Numbered from the stretch's first letter, positions 1 to 6,635 are shown. The stretch is DNA of 7,345 bases from Synechococcales cyanobacterium PMM_0073 (GCA_949127695.1 CASBQH010000067.1:1-7345); one strand, 5' to 3'. A program made the numbers and translations. Notes: generated by a model from the letters alone, not told the origin.

Positions 1-20
1 CCAGCCAGCCAGCCAGCCAG
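1..20. repeat. (CCAG)5 tetranucleotide tandem repeat
   Basis: Five perfect CCAG units fill the first 20 bases and may continue beyond the window. On the minus strand they encode W-L-A-G-W-L, residues 240-245 of the DUF554 protein. Because the unit is 4 bp, gain or loss of one copy would shift the reading frame for everything downstream in that gene. Confidence 0.9.
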
Positions 21-736
21 ATTAAGCCTGGGGCAAGCAGCAGGGCGGGCAGCAGCGAGGCGACGCGAATGCGGGCAACTTCCAGCAGGTTTAGCCCTAA
101 CCCCAGAATCATCAGCCCGCCGACGCCGGTAATCAGCAAAACGCTGGGCGAGGTGGCCGGGTCAGGCAGGCTCTGCGCCAGCAGTCCGGCGGCGAGCGAG
201 ACTCCCCCTTGGTAAACCAGAATAATGAGCGCCGAGAACCCCACGCCAATGCCAAAGCTGCTGGTCAGCGCAACGGAGGCCAGCCCGTCCATCACCGACT
301 TGAGCAGCAGCAGGGTGTTGTCGCCCGTTAGGCCGTTATTCAGGCTGCCAATTAGAGTGAGCGGCCCGACGCAAAACAGCAGGCTCGCCGCCATAAAGCC
401 TTCGGTAAAGCTGCCTTTGCCGCTAAATCGCTGCTTCAGCCAGTTGCCGACAGCCTCTAGCCGCGCTTCAATTTGCCACCATTCGCCTAGCAGCCCGCCA
501 ATGACAATCGCCAGCAGCGCCAAAATCACGCCGTCAATCCGGCTCTCGACTTTGCTCAGGCTGCCCGCCATGCTAAAGCCGACAAACAGCGTGATTAGCC
601 CTAGCCCCTGCGTGATCACCTGCTGCATGTTCAGCGGCAAGCGCCCTCTGAGCAAAAGTCCTAACCCAGTCCCAATCAGCACCGTGGCAACGTTGATCCA
701 GGTGCCGCTAGTTTTTGTCCAGAAGTCAAATCCCAT
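1..736 (-). CDS. DUF554 (YqgA/YdfK-type) membrane protein, C-terminus cut by window edge
   Basis: I translated this from the ATG whose complement is at 734-736; 245 codons stay open to the left edge. It is a polytopic inner-membrane protein of the DUF554 family, whose function is not established. Family marks are visible: an N-terminal G-T-x-x-N (residues 11-15) leading into a glycine-rich helix, G-E-W-W-x-I-E around 84-90, the segment 119-131 (L-L-F-C-V-G-P-L-T-L-I-G-S) followed by N-G-L-x-G-D and K-S-x-x-D-G (146-151), and Y-Q-G-G at 175-178. Hydrophobic segments lie near 13-30, 41-58, 68-84, 113-131, 150-174, 198-217 and 226-245. No clear Shine-Dalgarno site precedes the start. The gene follows psaC on the same strand, 112 bp away, but two terminator hairpins separate them. 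The last visible codons run through a CCAG tandem repeat. The family call is strong; the biological role is unknown. Confidence 0.93.
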   Translation of the reverse strand, partial: MGFDFWTKTSGTWINVATVLIGTGLGLLLRGRLPLNMQQVITQGLGLITLFVGFSMAGSLSKVESRIDGVILALLAIVIGGLLGEWWQIEARLEAVGNWLKQRFSGKGSFTEGFMAASLLFCVGPLTLIGSLNNGLTGDNTLLLLKSVMDGLASVALTSSFGIGVGFSALIILVYQGGVSLAAGLLAQSLPDPATSPSVLLITGVGGLMILGLGLNLLEVARIRVASLLPALLLAPGLIWLAGWL

Positions 737-753
737 TGCAGGTGCCCAAAATA

Positions 754-792
754 GGCAATAAAAACAGGCGCTAAAAACAGGCAATAAAAAAG
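754..792. repeat. Three tandem copies of a 13-bp unit
   Basis: The units are GGCAATAAAAACA (754-766), GGCGCTAAAAACA (767-779) and GGCAATAAAAAAG (780-792). They lie between the psaC terminator and the DUF554 start. On the minus strand each copy supplies a T tract, and the copy nearest psaC forms the U-tract of the terminator. Confidence 0.85.
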
Positions 793-831
793 GGGGAGAT
801 ATCCCCCGATAGCTCTGGACAGTTCCAGAGC
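786..831 (-). terminator. Two-hairpin rho-independent terminator of psaC
   Basis: Read on the minus strand, psaC is followed by two perfect stem-loops. The first has an 8-bp stem, GCTCTGGA (812-819) against TCCAGAGC (824-831), with a 4-nt loop. The second has a 6-bp stem, GGGGGA (792-797) against TCCCCC (802-807), with a 4-nt loop, and leads directly into TTTTTT (786-791). Stem, short loop and U-tract fit an intrinsic terminator. A strong one suits a highly expressed single-gene photosystem transcript. Confidence 0.85.
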
Positions 832-848
832 AGAATATTCAGCGGCGC

Positions 849-1332
<484 letters not shown>

Positions 1333-2247
1333 TCAGATCACAATATCTGCCTCAGAACCTCGGCTGAGGCTGAGCCGAATCACCGACAGCAGCAGAATCA
1401 GCAGAAACATCACCAGCCCAATCGTGCAGGCATAGCTAATTTCCAGGTTTTGGAAGGCGCTCTCATAGACGTAGTAGACCAGCGTTTTGGAGCTGCTGCG
1501 CGGCCCGCCCTGCGTCATAATGTAAACTTCTTCAAATACTTTGGTGGCCGCAATGGCCGAAATCACCGCCACCAGCAGCAGATATGGCCTCATGAGCGGC
1601 ACGGTAATATCCCAGTGCCTGCGCCAGCCATCCGAGCCGTCAATGGCAGCGGCTTCATAGAGGTCAGCCGGGATGGCTTGCAGTCCGGCCAGGTAAATCA
1701 CCATGTAGTAGCCCAAGCCTTTCCAGATTGTCACCAGCATGACGCTGAAGAGAGCCAGGCGGGGGCTGGTGAGCCAGGGCACTCCTTCGGACGATAAATG
1801 CAGCGCTTTTAAGATCTGATTGAACAGCCCGGTTTCGGCATAGAGCCAGCGCCAAGCGATCCCAGCCACCACCATCGAGATCACCACCGGCACATAGTAG
1901 GCCGCCCGAAACCAGCGAATTCCCAGCAGCTGCTGATTCACCAAAATCGCTAGCCCCAGCGGCAGCAGCACCAGCACCGGCACCACCCCAACGAGGTAGA
2001 TCCCCGTATTTGTCAAAGTTTTCCAAAATACCGCATCTCCCAGCAGCCGGGTAAAGTTCTCTAGCCCGATCCAGACGGGCGGCTGGGTGATGTCGTATTC
2101 GTAGCGGGTGAAGCTGAGGTAGAAGGCTTGCAGAGCTGGGTAGAACACCGTCAGGCTCAGCGCCAGCAGCGCGGGCAGCAAGAACAGATAGGGCGTGAGG
2201 CGAGTCAGGAATTGAGCCTGAGCCGAGTCAGAGCGAGTCAGCGCCAT
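1333..2247 (-). CDS. Carbohydrate ABC transporter permease, MalF/UgpA (CUT1) type
   Basis: This 304-residue inner-membrane permease belongs to the binding-protein-dependent transport superfamily. Six membrane segments are visible near 18-45, 82-104, 115-136, 164-190, 218-240 and 271-292. The cytoplasmic EAA loop that docks the ATPase is clear at 198-221 (E-A-A-A-I-D-G ... W-x-x-x-x-x-I-T-V-P-L-M-R-P). M-T-Q-G-G-P at 244-249 and the short N-terminus before helix 1 are typical of the UgpA/LacF-like subgroup, so sugar, oligosaccharide or polyol-phosphate import is likely; the actual substrate cannot be read from the sequence. The ATG at 2245-2247 is the only suitable start before helix 1, with no clear Shine-Dalgarno site. 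The partner permease, solute-binding protein and ATPase are absent on both sides, so this gene is isolated from its complex. Confidence 0.93.
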   Translation of the reverse strand: MALTRSDSAQAQFLTRLTPYLFLLPALLALSLTVFYPALQAFYLSFTRYEYDITQPPVWIGLENFTRLLGDAVFWKTLTNTGIYLVGVVPVLVLLPLGLAILVNQQLLGIRWFRAAYYVPVVISMVVAGIAWRWLYAETGLFNQILKALHLSSEGVPWLTSPRLALFSVMLVTIWKGLGYYMVIYLAGLQAIPADLYEAAAIDGSDGWRRHWDITVPLMRPYLLLVAVISAIAATKVFEEVYIMTQGGPRSSSKTLVYYVYESAFQNLEISYACTIGLVMFLLILLLSVIRLSLSRGSEADIVI

Positions 2248-2332
2248 AGGGTTTGAGAGAGGCCAAAGCCAAAGAATAGCTGATCGTTGGCCAGAATTTT
2301 GAACAGCGCTGCTAGATTATGGGAGAGCCGGA

Positions 2333-2355
2333 CTCAAATGCTGGCTCAAATCTGG
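2333..2355. repeat. Near-perfect 12/11-bp tandem duplication
   Basis: CTCAAATGCTGG (2333-2344) is followed at once by CTCAAATCTGG (2345-2355), the same unit with one G lost. It abuts an 11-bp inverted repeat GGAAA-A-TTTCC (2355-2365). Confidence 0.7.
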
Positions 2356-2402
2356 GAAAATTTCCGGTTGGATAGAATTATGCTCAGTAAGGAGTAGTAG
2401 AT

Positions 2403-2431
2403 TTCACTGAGTGATGTAAGCTACCTATAGT
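2403..2431 (+). promoter_or_regulatory. Candidate sigma70-type promoter for the small-protein unit
   Basis: TTCACT (2403-2408) matches 4 of 6 bases of the -35 consensus. After a 17-nt spacer, TATAGT (2426-2431) matches 5 of 6 bases of the -10. Transcription would begin near 2438 and give a leader of about 130 nt before the first small gene. This is inference from consensus only. Confidence 0.4.
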
Positions 2432-2464
2432 AATCATAGATTGGTTGGACAGCTGCTAGTCGTT

Positions 2465-2476
2465 GCTTGATCAAGC
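2465..2476. promoter_or_regulatory. Perfect 12-bp palindrome, operator-like
   Basis: GCTTGATCAAGC is a perfect palindrome lying about 27 bp after the predicted transcription start of the 2568-3015 unit. It could be a dimeric regulator site. No known motif is recognised, so it is only a candidate. Confidence 0.35.
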
Positions 2477-2567
2477 TCCTGCGCTGCCTCTATGCTCAAA
2501 CTAGAGCAAAGCTCAATTCCAAAATCCGGATCTTTTCTCGGCAATCTTACTGAAACCGGAGAAAATT

Positions 2568-2663
2568 ATGGAACTCAACGAGCTGCTGACGCTGATTTTA
2601 ATGCTTAGCCCAGGGCTGCTGCTGTCGGTGCTGGTGATGGCACTCTTCGCGGCGGGCGGTTAA
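2568..2663 (+). CDS. Small single-span membrane protein, 31 aa, unrecognised
   Basis: A complete short frame runs from ATG 2568 to TAA 2661-2663. It is supported by a good Shine-Dalgarno site, GGAG at 2558-2561, with an ideal 6-nt spacer. The product has a short acidic N-terminus (M-E-L-N-E) followed by about 22 hydrophobic residues broken by S-P-G at 14-16, and ends A-A-G-G. This is the shape of a one-helix membrane peptide, N-terminus probably cytoplasmic by charge only weakly. Size and shape resemble the small subunits that cyanobacteria use in photosystems, cytochrome b6f and NDH-1, but I compared it from memory with PetN, PetL, PetG, PetM, PsaM, PsbN and Psb30 and it matches none. It is 25 bp ahead of the next gene and is probably co-transcribed with it. 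Function unknown. Confidence 0.7.
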   Translation: MELNELLTLILMLSPGLLLSVLVMALFAAGG

Positions 2664-2688
2664 TTTGTAAGGCGGTAAGGGGAATTCC

Positions 2689-3015
2689 ATGACAATGGCG
2701 GCGGCAAATTTGGGGGCAGTTAGTCTAAACACGGGGCTAGCCGCAGCCTATGTCAAACCCTCTAGTCACGAATATCCTTCCTCTCTGCCAAATCTCTCTA
2801 TGCAATGTATTGAGCCACCGCATCTCAAGTACAACATTAGCGAAATTGACGGGGGCGTCATGCTCAGCATCTGGGAGCCCGCCCCCAAAAATGACGTGCG
2901 GGTGAAGCCGTTTTTGTTTATGTCGCGGCATCGGCTACCTTCTGAGCTAGAGGCCAAGAAGCTGCTGGCGCACTATCTGTCGGTCTATCGACAGGCGGCA
3001 CGGCAGAGTCTGTGA
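2689..3015 (+). CDS. Hypothetical protein, 108 aa, unrecognised
   Basis: I do not recognise this protein. The ATG at 2689 is preceded by AAGGGG (2677-2682) with a 6-nt spacer, which fixes the start. Residues 1-37 are rich in Ala, Ser and Pro and look poorly ordered. Residues 38-108 look folded: a predicted strand region (L-K-Y-N-I-S-E-I-D-G-G-V-M-L-S-I-W-E-P, 46-64, given in pieces by hyphen), a second strand K-P-F-L-F-M-S (73-79), then a long charged helix (about 85-104) with K-K and R ends. It has no membrane segment and no signal peptide, so it is likely a small cytosolic protein. With the 31-aa membrane peptide just upstream it forms a probable two-gene operon, which suggests, without proof, a soluble partner for that peptide. 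An internal Met at 38 could give a shorter form, but it lacks a comparable ribosome-binding site. Confidence 0.75.
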   Translation: MTMAAANLGAVSLNTGLAAAYVKPSSHEYPSSLPNLSMQCIEPPHLKYNISEIDGGVMLSIWEPAPKNDVRVKPFLFMSRHRLPSELEAKKLLAHYLSVYRQAARQSL

Positions 3016-3131
3016 ATTTCTGGGTGTCATTGAGCAGCTGAGTTCGCCCGCAGTTTACTCGCGGGTGGGACGTAATGAAGTCAGAAGGCTGGATTGACAC
3101 ACAATTCTGGACAGGCATCGCGGCAGGCTTA

Positions 3132-3153
3132 GAAAAAGCCCGAAAAAAGCCCG
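3132..3153. repeat. Near-perfect 11-bp tandem duplication
   Basis: GAAAAAGCCCG (3132-3142) is followed by AAAAAAGCCCG (3143-3153), one mismatch in 11. On the minus strand each copy reads as CGGGC plus a T run, so it may add U-rich stretches to the end of the typA transcript. Confidence 0.7.
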
Positions 3154-3173
3154 GGAAAAGCGCCAAAGAAAGT

Positions 3174-3205
3174 GCCAGAGGCCAGAATTTCTTCCAGCCT
3201 CTGGC
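3174..3205 (-). terminator. Probable typA terminator hairpin
   Basis: A perfect 9-bp stem, GCCAGAGGC (3174-3182) with GCCTCTGGC (3197-3205), encloses a 14-nt loop. It starts 23 nt past the typA stop. On the minus strand it is followed by ACTTTCTTT and, further on, by two longer T runs. The U-tract is imperfect, so efficiency is uncertain. Confidence 0.55.
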
Positions 3206-3228
3206 TTCAGCAATATCCGAGAGCTGGC

Positions 3229-5019
3229 CTACCGCTTCACCAGCTTTTTCGACATCTTCCGCAGCCGGATTGACTCTGGCGTGACTTCCAGCAGCTCATC
3301 TGGGCCAATATATTCCAACGCCCGCTCCAAGTTCATATCAATCGGCGTTTGGAGCTGGACGAGTTCCTCACCGCCTGAGGCCCGGTGGTTGGTCAACTGC
3401 TTGGTTTTGCAGACATTCAGCTCTAGATCTTGCTGACGGTTATGCTCGCCCACAATCATGCCTTTATAGACCTTGGTGCCGGGTGAGATGAAGAACGCGC
3501 CCCGATCTTCTGCGTTTTTCATCGCATAGAAAGTGGATGTGCCTTCCTCAAACGAAATCAGCACGCCGTTGCGCCGCGTGTCCACGTCGCCAATCAGCGG
3601 GCGATAGTCTAAGAAGCTGTGGTTCATGATGCCGTCACCGCGCGTTAGGCGCATGAACTCACCCCGAAACCCAATCAAGCCCCGCGCCGGGATCACAAAC
3701 TCTAGCTGCGTCCGGCCATTGCCGCCGACCAGCATATCCTGCATCTCGCCCTTGCGCTGCCCCAGTCGCTCAATGCAGCCACCAACTGCCGCTTCCGGCA
3801 CGTCCAGCACCAATTGCTCAAACGGCTCACAGGGCTTGCCGCTGACTTCGCGGTAGATTACCTTCGGCTGCGACACCTGAAACTCGTAGCCTTCGCGGCG
3901 CATCGTTTCAATCAAAATGCCAAGGTGCATTTCACCCCGTCCAGCCACGGCAAACTTGTCCGGTGAGTCAGTTTCTTCGACTCTGAGCGCCACGTTGGTT
4001 TCTAGCTCGCGCATCAGGCGGTCACGCAATTGGCGCGAGGTGACAAACTTGCCTTCTTGGCCAGCAAACGGCGAGTCGTTCACCGAAAAGGTCATTTGCA
4101 GCGTCGGCTCATCGACCTTAATCAAAGGCAGCGCCTGCGGCTGGTTTGGGTCGGTGATGGTTTCGCCAATGTTGGCATCGGCAAAGCCCGCCACCGCCAC
4201 AATATTGCCAGCGCTAGCTTCGGGTAGCTCAATCCGCTTCAGCCCTTCAAAGCCCAGTAATTTGCTGATTTTGGCCTTGACGATGGAGCCATCTTCTTTG
4301 ACCAGAGCGGCCTGCTGCCCCATCCGGATTTTGCCGTTGTGGATGCGGCCAATCACGATCCGGCCCAGATATTCAGAGTAGTCGAGCGTCGTGACCTGAA
4401 GCTGTAGCTCTTTTTCAGGATCGCCCACCGGCGGCGGCACATGCCGCAAGATTGCCTCAAACATCGGCTTCATGTCATCCGATTCGTCTTCTAGCTTTTC
4501 TTTGGCGTAGCCGGATAGCCCCGAAGCAAACAGATAGTGGAAGTCGCACTGGTCGTCGTCGGCTCCTAGCTCTAAAAACAGATCCAGCACTTTGTCGATT
4601 GCCCCAAACGGGTCGGCCTGCGGGCGGTCAATCTTGTTGACCACGACAATCGGGCGTAGCCCTTTTTCCAGCGCTTTTTTGAGCACAAATCGGGTTTGGG
4701 GCATCGGGCCTTCGTTGGCATCGACGATCAAGATACAGCCATCTACCATGCCCAGCACACGCTCTACCTCGCCGCCGAAGTCAGCGTGACCGGGCGTATC
4801 GACGATGTTAATCAGAATATCGCCATAGTGAACGGCGGTATTTTTGGCCAGAATGGTGATACCGCGCTCGCGCTCTAGGTCATTCGAGTCCATGACGCAA
4901 TCTGGAACCTCTTCCCCCTCGCGAAATGTGCCAGACTGTCTGAGCAGCGCGTCCACTAAAGTTGTCTTGCCGTGGTCAACGTGGGCAATGATCGCGACAT
5001 TGCGAATTGGCAGGGTCAT
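3229..5019 (-). CDS. typA: Ribosome-associated translational GTPase TypA/BipA
   Basis: TypA (BipA) is a cytosolic GTPase of the EF-G family that binds the 70S ribosome. It supports 50S assembly and growth under cold and other stress. At 596 residues the length is typical. The G domain shows G1 A-H-V-D-H-G-K-T-T (12-20), G2 R-G-I-T (52-55), G3 D-T-P-G-H-A-D-F (74-81), G4 N-K-I-D (128-131) and G5 A-S-G-L (165-168). A beta-barrel domain II follows (about 200-300), then the EF-G-like domain with the [20 protein letters not shown] segment, then the TypA-specific C-terminal domain carrying P-A-R-G-L-I-G-F-R (also seen as the family hallmark) and ending K-K-L-V-K-R. ATG 5017-5019 is chosen because [13 protein letters not shown] is the usual N-terminus; a weak GGAA lies upstream. 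All motifs are intact. The gene stands alone, with its own structured leader. Confidence 0.98.
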   Translation of the reverse strand: MTLPIRNVAIIAHVDHGKTTLVDALLRQSGTFREGEEVPDCVMDSNDLERERGITILAKNTAVHYGDILINIVDTPGHADFGGEVERVLGMVDGCILIVDANEGPMPQTRFVLKKALEKGLRPIVVVNKIDRPQADPFGAIDKVLDLFLELGADDDQCDFHYLFASGLSGYAKEKLEDESDDMKPMFEAILRHVPPPVGDPEKELQLQVTTLDYSEYLGRIVIGRIHNGKIRMGQQAALVKEDGSIVKAKISKLLGFEGLKRIELPEASAGNIVAVAGFADANIGETITDPNQPQALPLIKVDEPTLQMTFSVNDSPFAGQEGKFVTSRQLRDRLMRELETNVALRVEETDSPDKFAVAGRGEMHLGILIETMRREGYEFQVSQPKVIYREVSGKPCEPFEQLVLDVPEAAVGGCIERLGQRKGEMQDMLVGGNGRTQLEFVIPARGLIGFRGEFMRLTRGDGIMNHSFLDYRPLIGDVDTRRNGVLISFEEGTSTFYAMKNAEDRGAFFISPGTKVYKGMIVGEHNRQQDLELNVCKTKQLTNHRASGGEELVQLQTPIDMNLERALEYIGPDELLEVTPESIRLRKMSKKLVKR

Positions 5020-5112
5020 ACAAGAGATTCCAGTTGTAAGGTTAAATTCAAGATTTGACGAGCCGAAGCGCCAGATTTGAGCCTGCTCTGAGGCTGCAAT
5101 TCCTACTTTTGC

Positions 5113-5166
5113 GTAAATGCTCTTTACAGAATTGACCTTCCAAGGAAGAATAGCTCGTGTAAAGAG
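5113..5166 (-). promoter_or_regulatory. Nested and competing stem-loops in the typA leader
   Basis: On the minus strand, CTCTTTACA (5158-5166) pairs perfectly over 9 bp with TGTAAAGAG (5120-5128) across 29 nt. That loop contains a second perfect stem, CTTCC (5144-5148) with GGAAG (5137-5141). The same GTAAA (5123-5127) can instead pair with TTTAC (5113-5117) over a 5-nt loop, so the two folds exclude each other. It ends about 93 nt before the typA ATG. A role as RNA leader or as paired protein sites is inference. Confidence 0.45.
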
Positions 5167-5196
5167 TCCGTAATGATCTTAGCTTAATCTTTCCTA

Positions 5197-5216
5197 AATA
5201 GTCTGGAATAGTCTGG
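5197..5216. repeat. Perfect 10-bp tandem duplication
   Basis: AATAGTCTGG occurs twice in direct succession (5197-5206 and 5207-5216), in the likely promoter region of typA. Confidence 0.85.
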
Positions 5217-5289
5217 CGGCTTTGGCGGCAAGCCAAAATTACTGGAGCCGCTAGAGCCAAATTATCAGGTTGCCAATTGGCGCTACTAT

Positions 5290-5319
5290 TTTGGTTTCAT
5301 ATCGTTTGGTTTCATATCG
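5290..5319. repeat. Perfect 15-bp tandem duplication
   Basis: TTTGGTTTCATATCG occurs twice back to back (5290-5304 and 5305-5319), about 73-102 bp before the hydrolase start. Exact identity over 15 bp in noncoding DNA points to a recent duplication or to selection for a doubled site. Confidence 0.9.
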
Positions 5320-5322
5320 CTA

Positions 5323-5344
5323 GAGCTTTGCGATCCTAAAGCTC
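5323..5344. promoter_or_regulatory. Inverted repeat upstream of the DigH-like gene
   Basis: GAGCTTT (5323-5329) and AAAGCTC (5338-5344) form a perfect 7-bp inverted repeat with an 8-nt centre, 47 bp before the start codon. It could be an operator or a leader hairpin; no known motif is recognised. Confidence 0.35.
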
Positions 5345-5391
5345 AACTGCACAACCCTGCCGGATCTGCGGCCAAATATACCTGGTGGACT

Positions 5392-6618
5392 ATGAGGAGT
5401 GTTCGTTTCGGTTCCAATTGCCCCAATTTTCGGGGGCTAAATCGCTGGCTGCGGCTAGCCTTGCTCGTAGGTCTGAGCCTCATCTTAGTGTTGGGTTCTC
5501 GCTTTCCGGCTGCTGCCCAAGCGGTTCAGGCTGCGGGCGCTGAGCCGACTGAAATTCGCGGCGTCTGGCTGACCAACGTGGACAGCAACGTGCTGTTTTC
5601 TAAAAACAGCCTGCGGGACGCCATCCGCCGTCTGGAGCGGCTCAACTTCAACACGCTTTATCCCACGGTCTGGAACGGCGGCTATACGCTCTATCCTAGC
5701 GCGGTGGCCGAGCAGACTTTTGGCGTCGCGCTTGATCCAGAGCCAGGGCTGCGCGACCGCGACATGCTAAAAGAGGCGATTAGCACAGCGCATGGTCGGG
5801 GCATGGCGGTGATCCCCTGGTTTGAATTTGGCCTGATGGCTCCGGCAGAATCTGAGCTAGTGCAGCAGCATCCTGACTGGGTGACTAGCCGCCGAGACGG
5901 CAGCAAAGTCTTTAACGTGCATGGCAACGACCGCTCGGTTTGGCTAAATCCGGCGCATCCCGGTGTGCAGCAGTTTTTGGTGAGTTTGATCAGCGAGGTG
6001 GTCGAAAAATATGACTTAGATGGGATTCAATTTGATGACCATCTGGGAATGCCGGTTGAGGTGGGCTATGACGACTACAGCATTGGGCTATATCAGCGCG
6101 AGCATGGCGGCAGAAGCCCTGCTAACAGCCCCACCGACGCGGCCTGGATGCGCTGGCGCGCCAACAAGCTGAGTGACTTAATGAGCCAGATTAGCCTTGC
6201 CGTGAAGTCACGCAAGCCAGACTGCCTGCTGTCGCTCTCACCCAACCCTAAAGAGTTTGCCTACCAGAAATATTTGCAGGACTGGGAAAGCTGGCAGCGC
6301 TCAGGCGCAATTGACGAGCTGATTGTGCAGGTTTATCGCACCGGGCGCAGCAGCTTTTTAAACGAACTCGACCAGCCTGATCTGCGTGCCATCAGCGGGA
6401 AAATGCCGGTGGGGATCGGCATTTTGACCGGGCTAATCAACCGCAACGTTAGCACCCGCGAAATTGAAGACCAGGTAAGGCTAACGCGCGAGCGCGAATT
6501 TGCGGGCGTCTCGTTCTTTTTCTATGAGACTTTGGGGCGGCGAGATGCCGTGTTTCAGGCGCTGTTTCCGCGCCCGGTGAAGCGGCCTGATATTCGCAGC
6601 TATCGGGGCACCGCTTGA
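5392..6618 (+). CDS. Exported glycoside hydrolase-like protein, GHL10/DUF187 (DigH-like)
   Basis: This 408-residue protein matches the GHL10 (DUF187) family, a TIM-barrel hydrolase family that includes E. coli DigH (YddW), which cleaves peptidoglycan glycan strands stripped of their peptides. An N-terminal signal peptide is clear: basic residues to 21, a hydrophobic core at 22-35, and A-A-A-Q-A (40-44) as a likely signal peptidase I site. The barrel opens with E-I-R-G-V-W-L-T-N-V-D (54-64), continues with N-T-L-Y-P-T-V-W-N-G-G (87-97), W-F-E-F-G-L (143-148), W-L-N-P (184-187), the acidic core Y-D-L-D-G-I-Q-F-D-D-H (207-217), I-V-Q-V-Y-R (311-316) and F-F-F-Y-E-T-L (375-381). D215/D216 probably sit in the active cleft, though I cannot assign catalytic roles. 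The ATG at 5392 gives a complete signal peptide; its ribosome-binding site is poor. A periplasmic wall-glycan role is likely; another beta-glycan is possible. Confidence 0.92.
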   Translation: MRSVRFGSNCPNFRGLNRWLRLALLVGLSLILVLGSRFPAAAQAVQAAGAEPTEIRGVWLTNVDSNVLFSKNSLRDAIRRLERLNFNTLYPTVWNGGYTLYPSAVAEQTFGVALDPEPGLRDRDMLKEAISTAHGRGMAVIPWFEFGLMAPAESELVQQHPDWVTSRRDGSKVFNVHGNDRSVWLNPAHPGVQQFLVSLISEVVEKYDLDGIQFDDHLGMPVEVGYDDYSIGLYQREHGGRSPANSPTDAAWMRWRANKLSDLMSQISLAVKSRKPDCLLSLSPNPKEFAYQKYLQDWESWQRSGAIDELIVQVYRTGRSSFLNELDQPDLRAISGKMPVGIGILTGLINRNVSTREIEDQVRLTREREFAGVSFFFYETLGRRDAVFQALFPRPVKRPDIRSYRGTA

Positions 6619-6635
6619 GGGATAATCCGCTCGCA

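Larger units (their letters stand above)
2248..2567. other. Divergent intergenic spacer, about 320 bp
   Basis: This spacer separates the minus-strand permease from the plus-strand small-protein unit. It holds a GCCAAA duplication (2262-2273), an interrupted tandem repeat (2333-2355), a plus-strand promoter candidate (2403-2431) and a 12-bp palindrome (2465-2476). For the permease, the complement of 2316-2321 reads CATAAT, a 5/6 match to the -10 box, but no acceptable -35 lies upstream. I find no RNA gene or open frame with coding character. Confidence 0.6.
3016..3228. other. Convergent intergenic spacer between the 108-aa gene and typA
   Basis: This 213-bp gap lies between two converging genes. 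It contains a weak stem-loop CCCGC (3047-3051) with GCGGG (3061-3065) and no T tract after it, an 11-bp near-perfect tandem repeat (3132-3153), and the typA terminator hairpin (3174-3205). The short frames across it have no ribosome-binding site or coding character. Confidence 0.6.
5020..5391. other. Divergent intergenic spacer, about 372 bp
   Basis: This spacer carries the control regions of typA (leftward) and the DigH-like gene (rightward). It holds a nested stem-loop in the typA leader (5113-5166), two perfect tandem duplications (5197-5216 and 5290-5319), a 10-bp palindrome GCCAATTGGC (5272-5281) and a 7-bp stem-loop (5323-5344). I find no promoter with both boxes well matched on either strand. 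A TATACC at 5377-5382 would put a start only a few bases from the hydrolase ATG. A 70-residue minus-strand frame in the spacer has no supporting signal. Confidence 0.6.

Noticed and set aside
225..761. Plus-strand frame of 178 codons rich in Ser and Pro
   Set aside because: It lies antisense to the clear DUF554 gene, has no ribosome-binding site and low-complexity composition typical of a shadow frame.
754..792. Triple 13-bp repeat considered as a CRISPR array or iteron origin
   Set aside because: There are no spacers between copies, the units are short and directly abutting, and no cas or replication gene is nearby.
2388..2394. TAAGGAG, a perfect Shine-Dalgarno-like string
   Set aside because: No start codon with an open frame follows at a suitable distance; the only ATG nearby is followed at once by TAA. 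It also lies upstream of the candidate promoter.
2918..3166. Minus-strand frame of 82 codons across the convergent spacer
   Set aside because: It overlaps the 3' part of the well-supported 108-aa gene on the other strand and has no ribosome-binding site.
3075..3284. Plus-strand frame of 69 codons between the 108-aa gene and typA
   Set aside because: It runs through the typA terminator hairpin and into the typA 3' end in antisense, with no clear ribosome-binding site.
3917..4381. Plus-strand frame of 154 codons
   Set aside because: Antisense inside typA, whose protein motifs are all intact; no independent support.
5048..5260. Minus-strand frame of 70 codons ahead of typA
   Set aside because: It spans the tandem duplication and leader stem-loops, lacks a ribosome-binding site and resembles no known protein.
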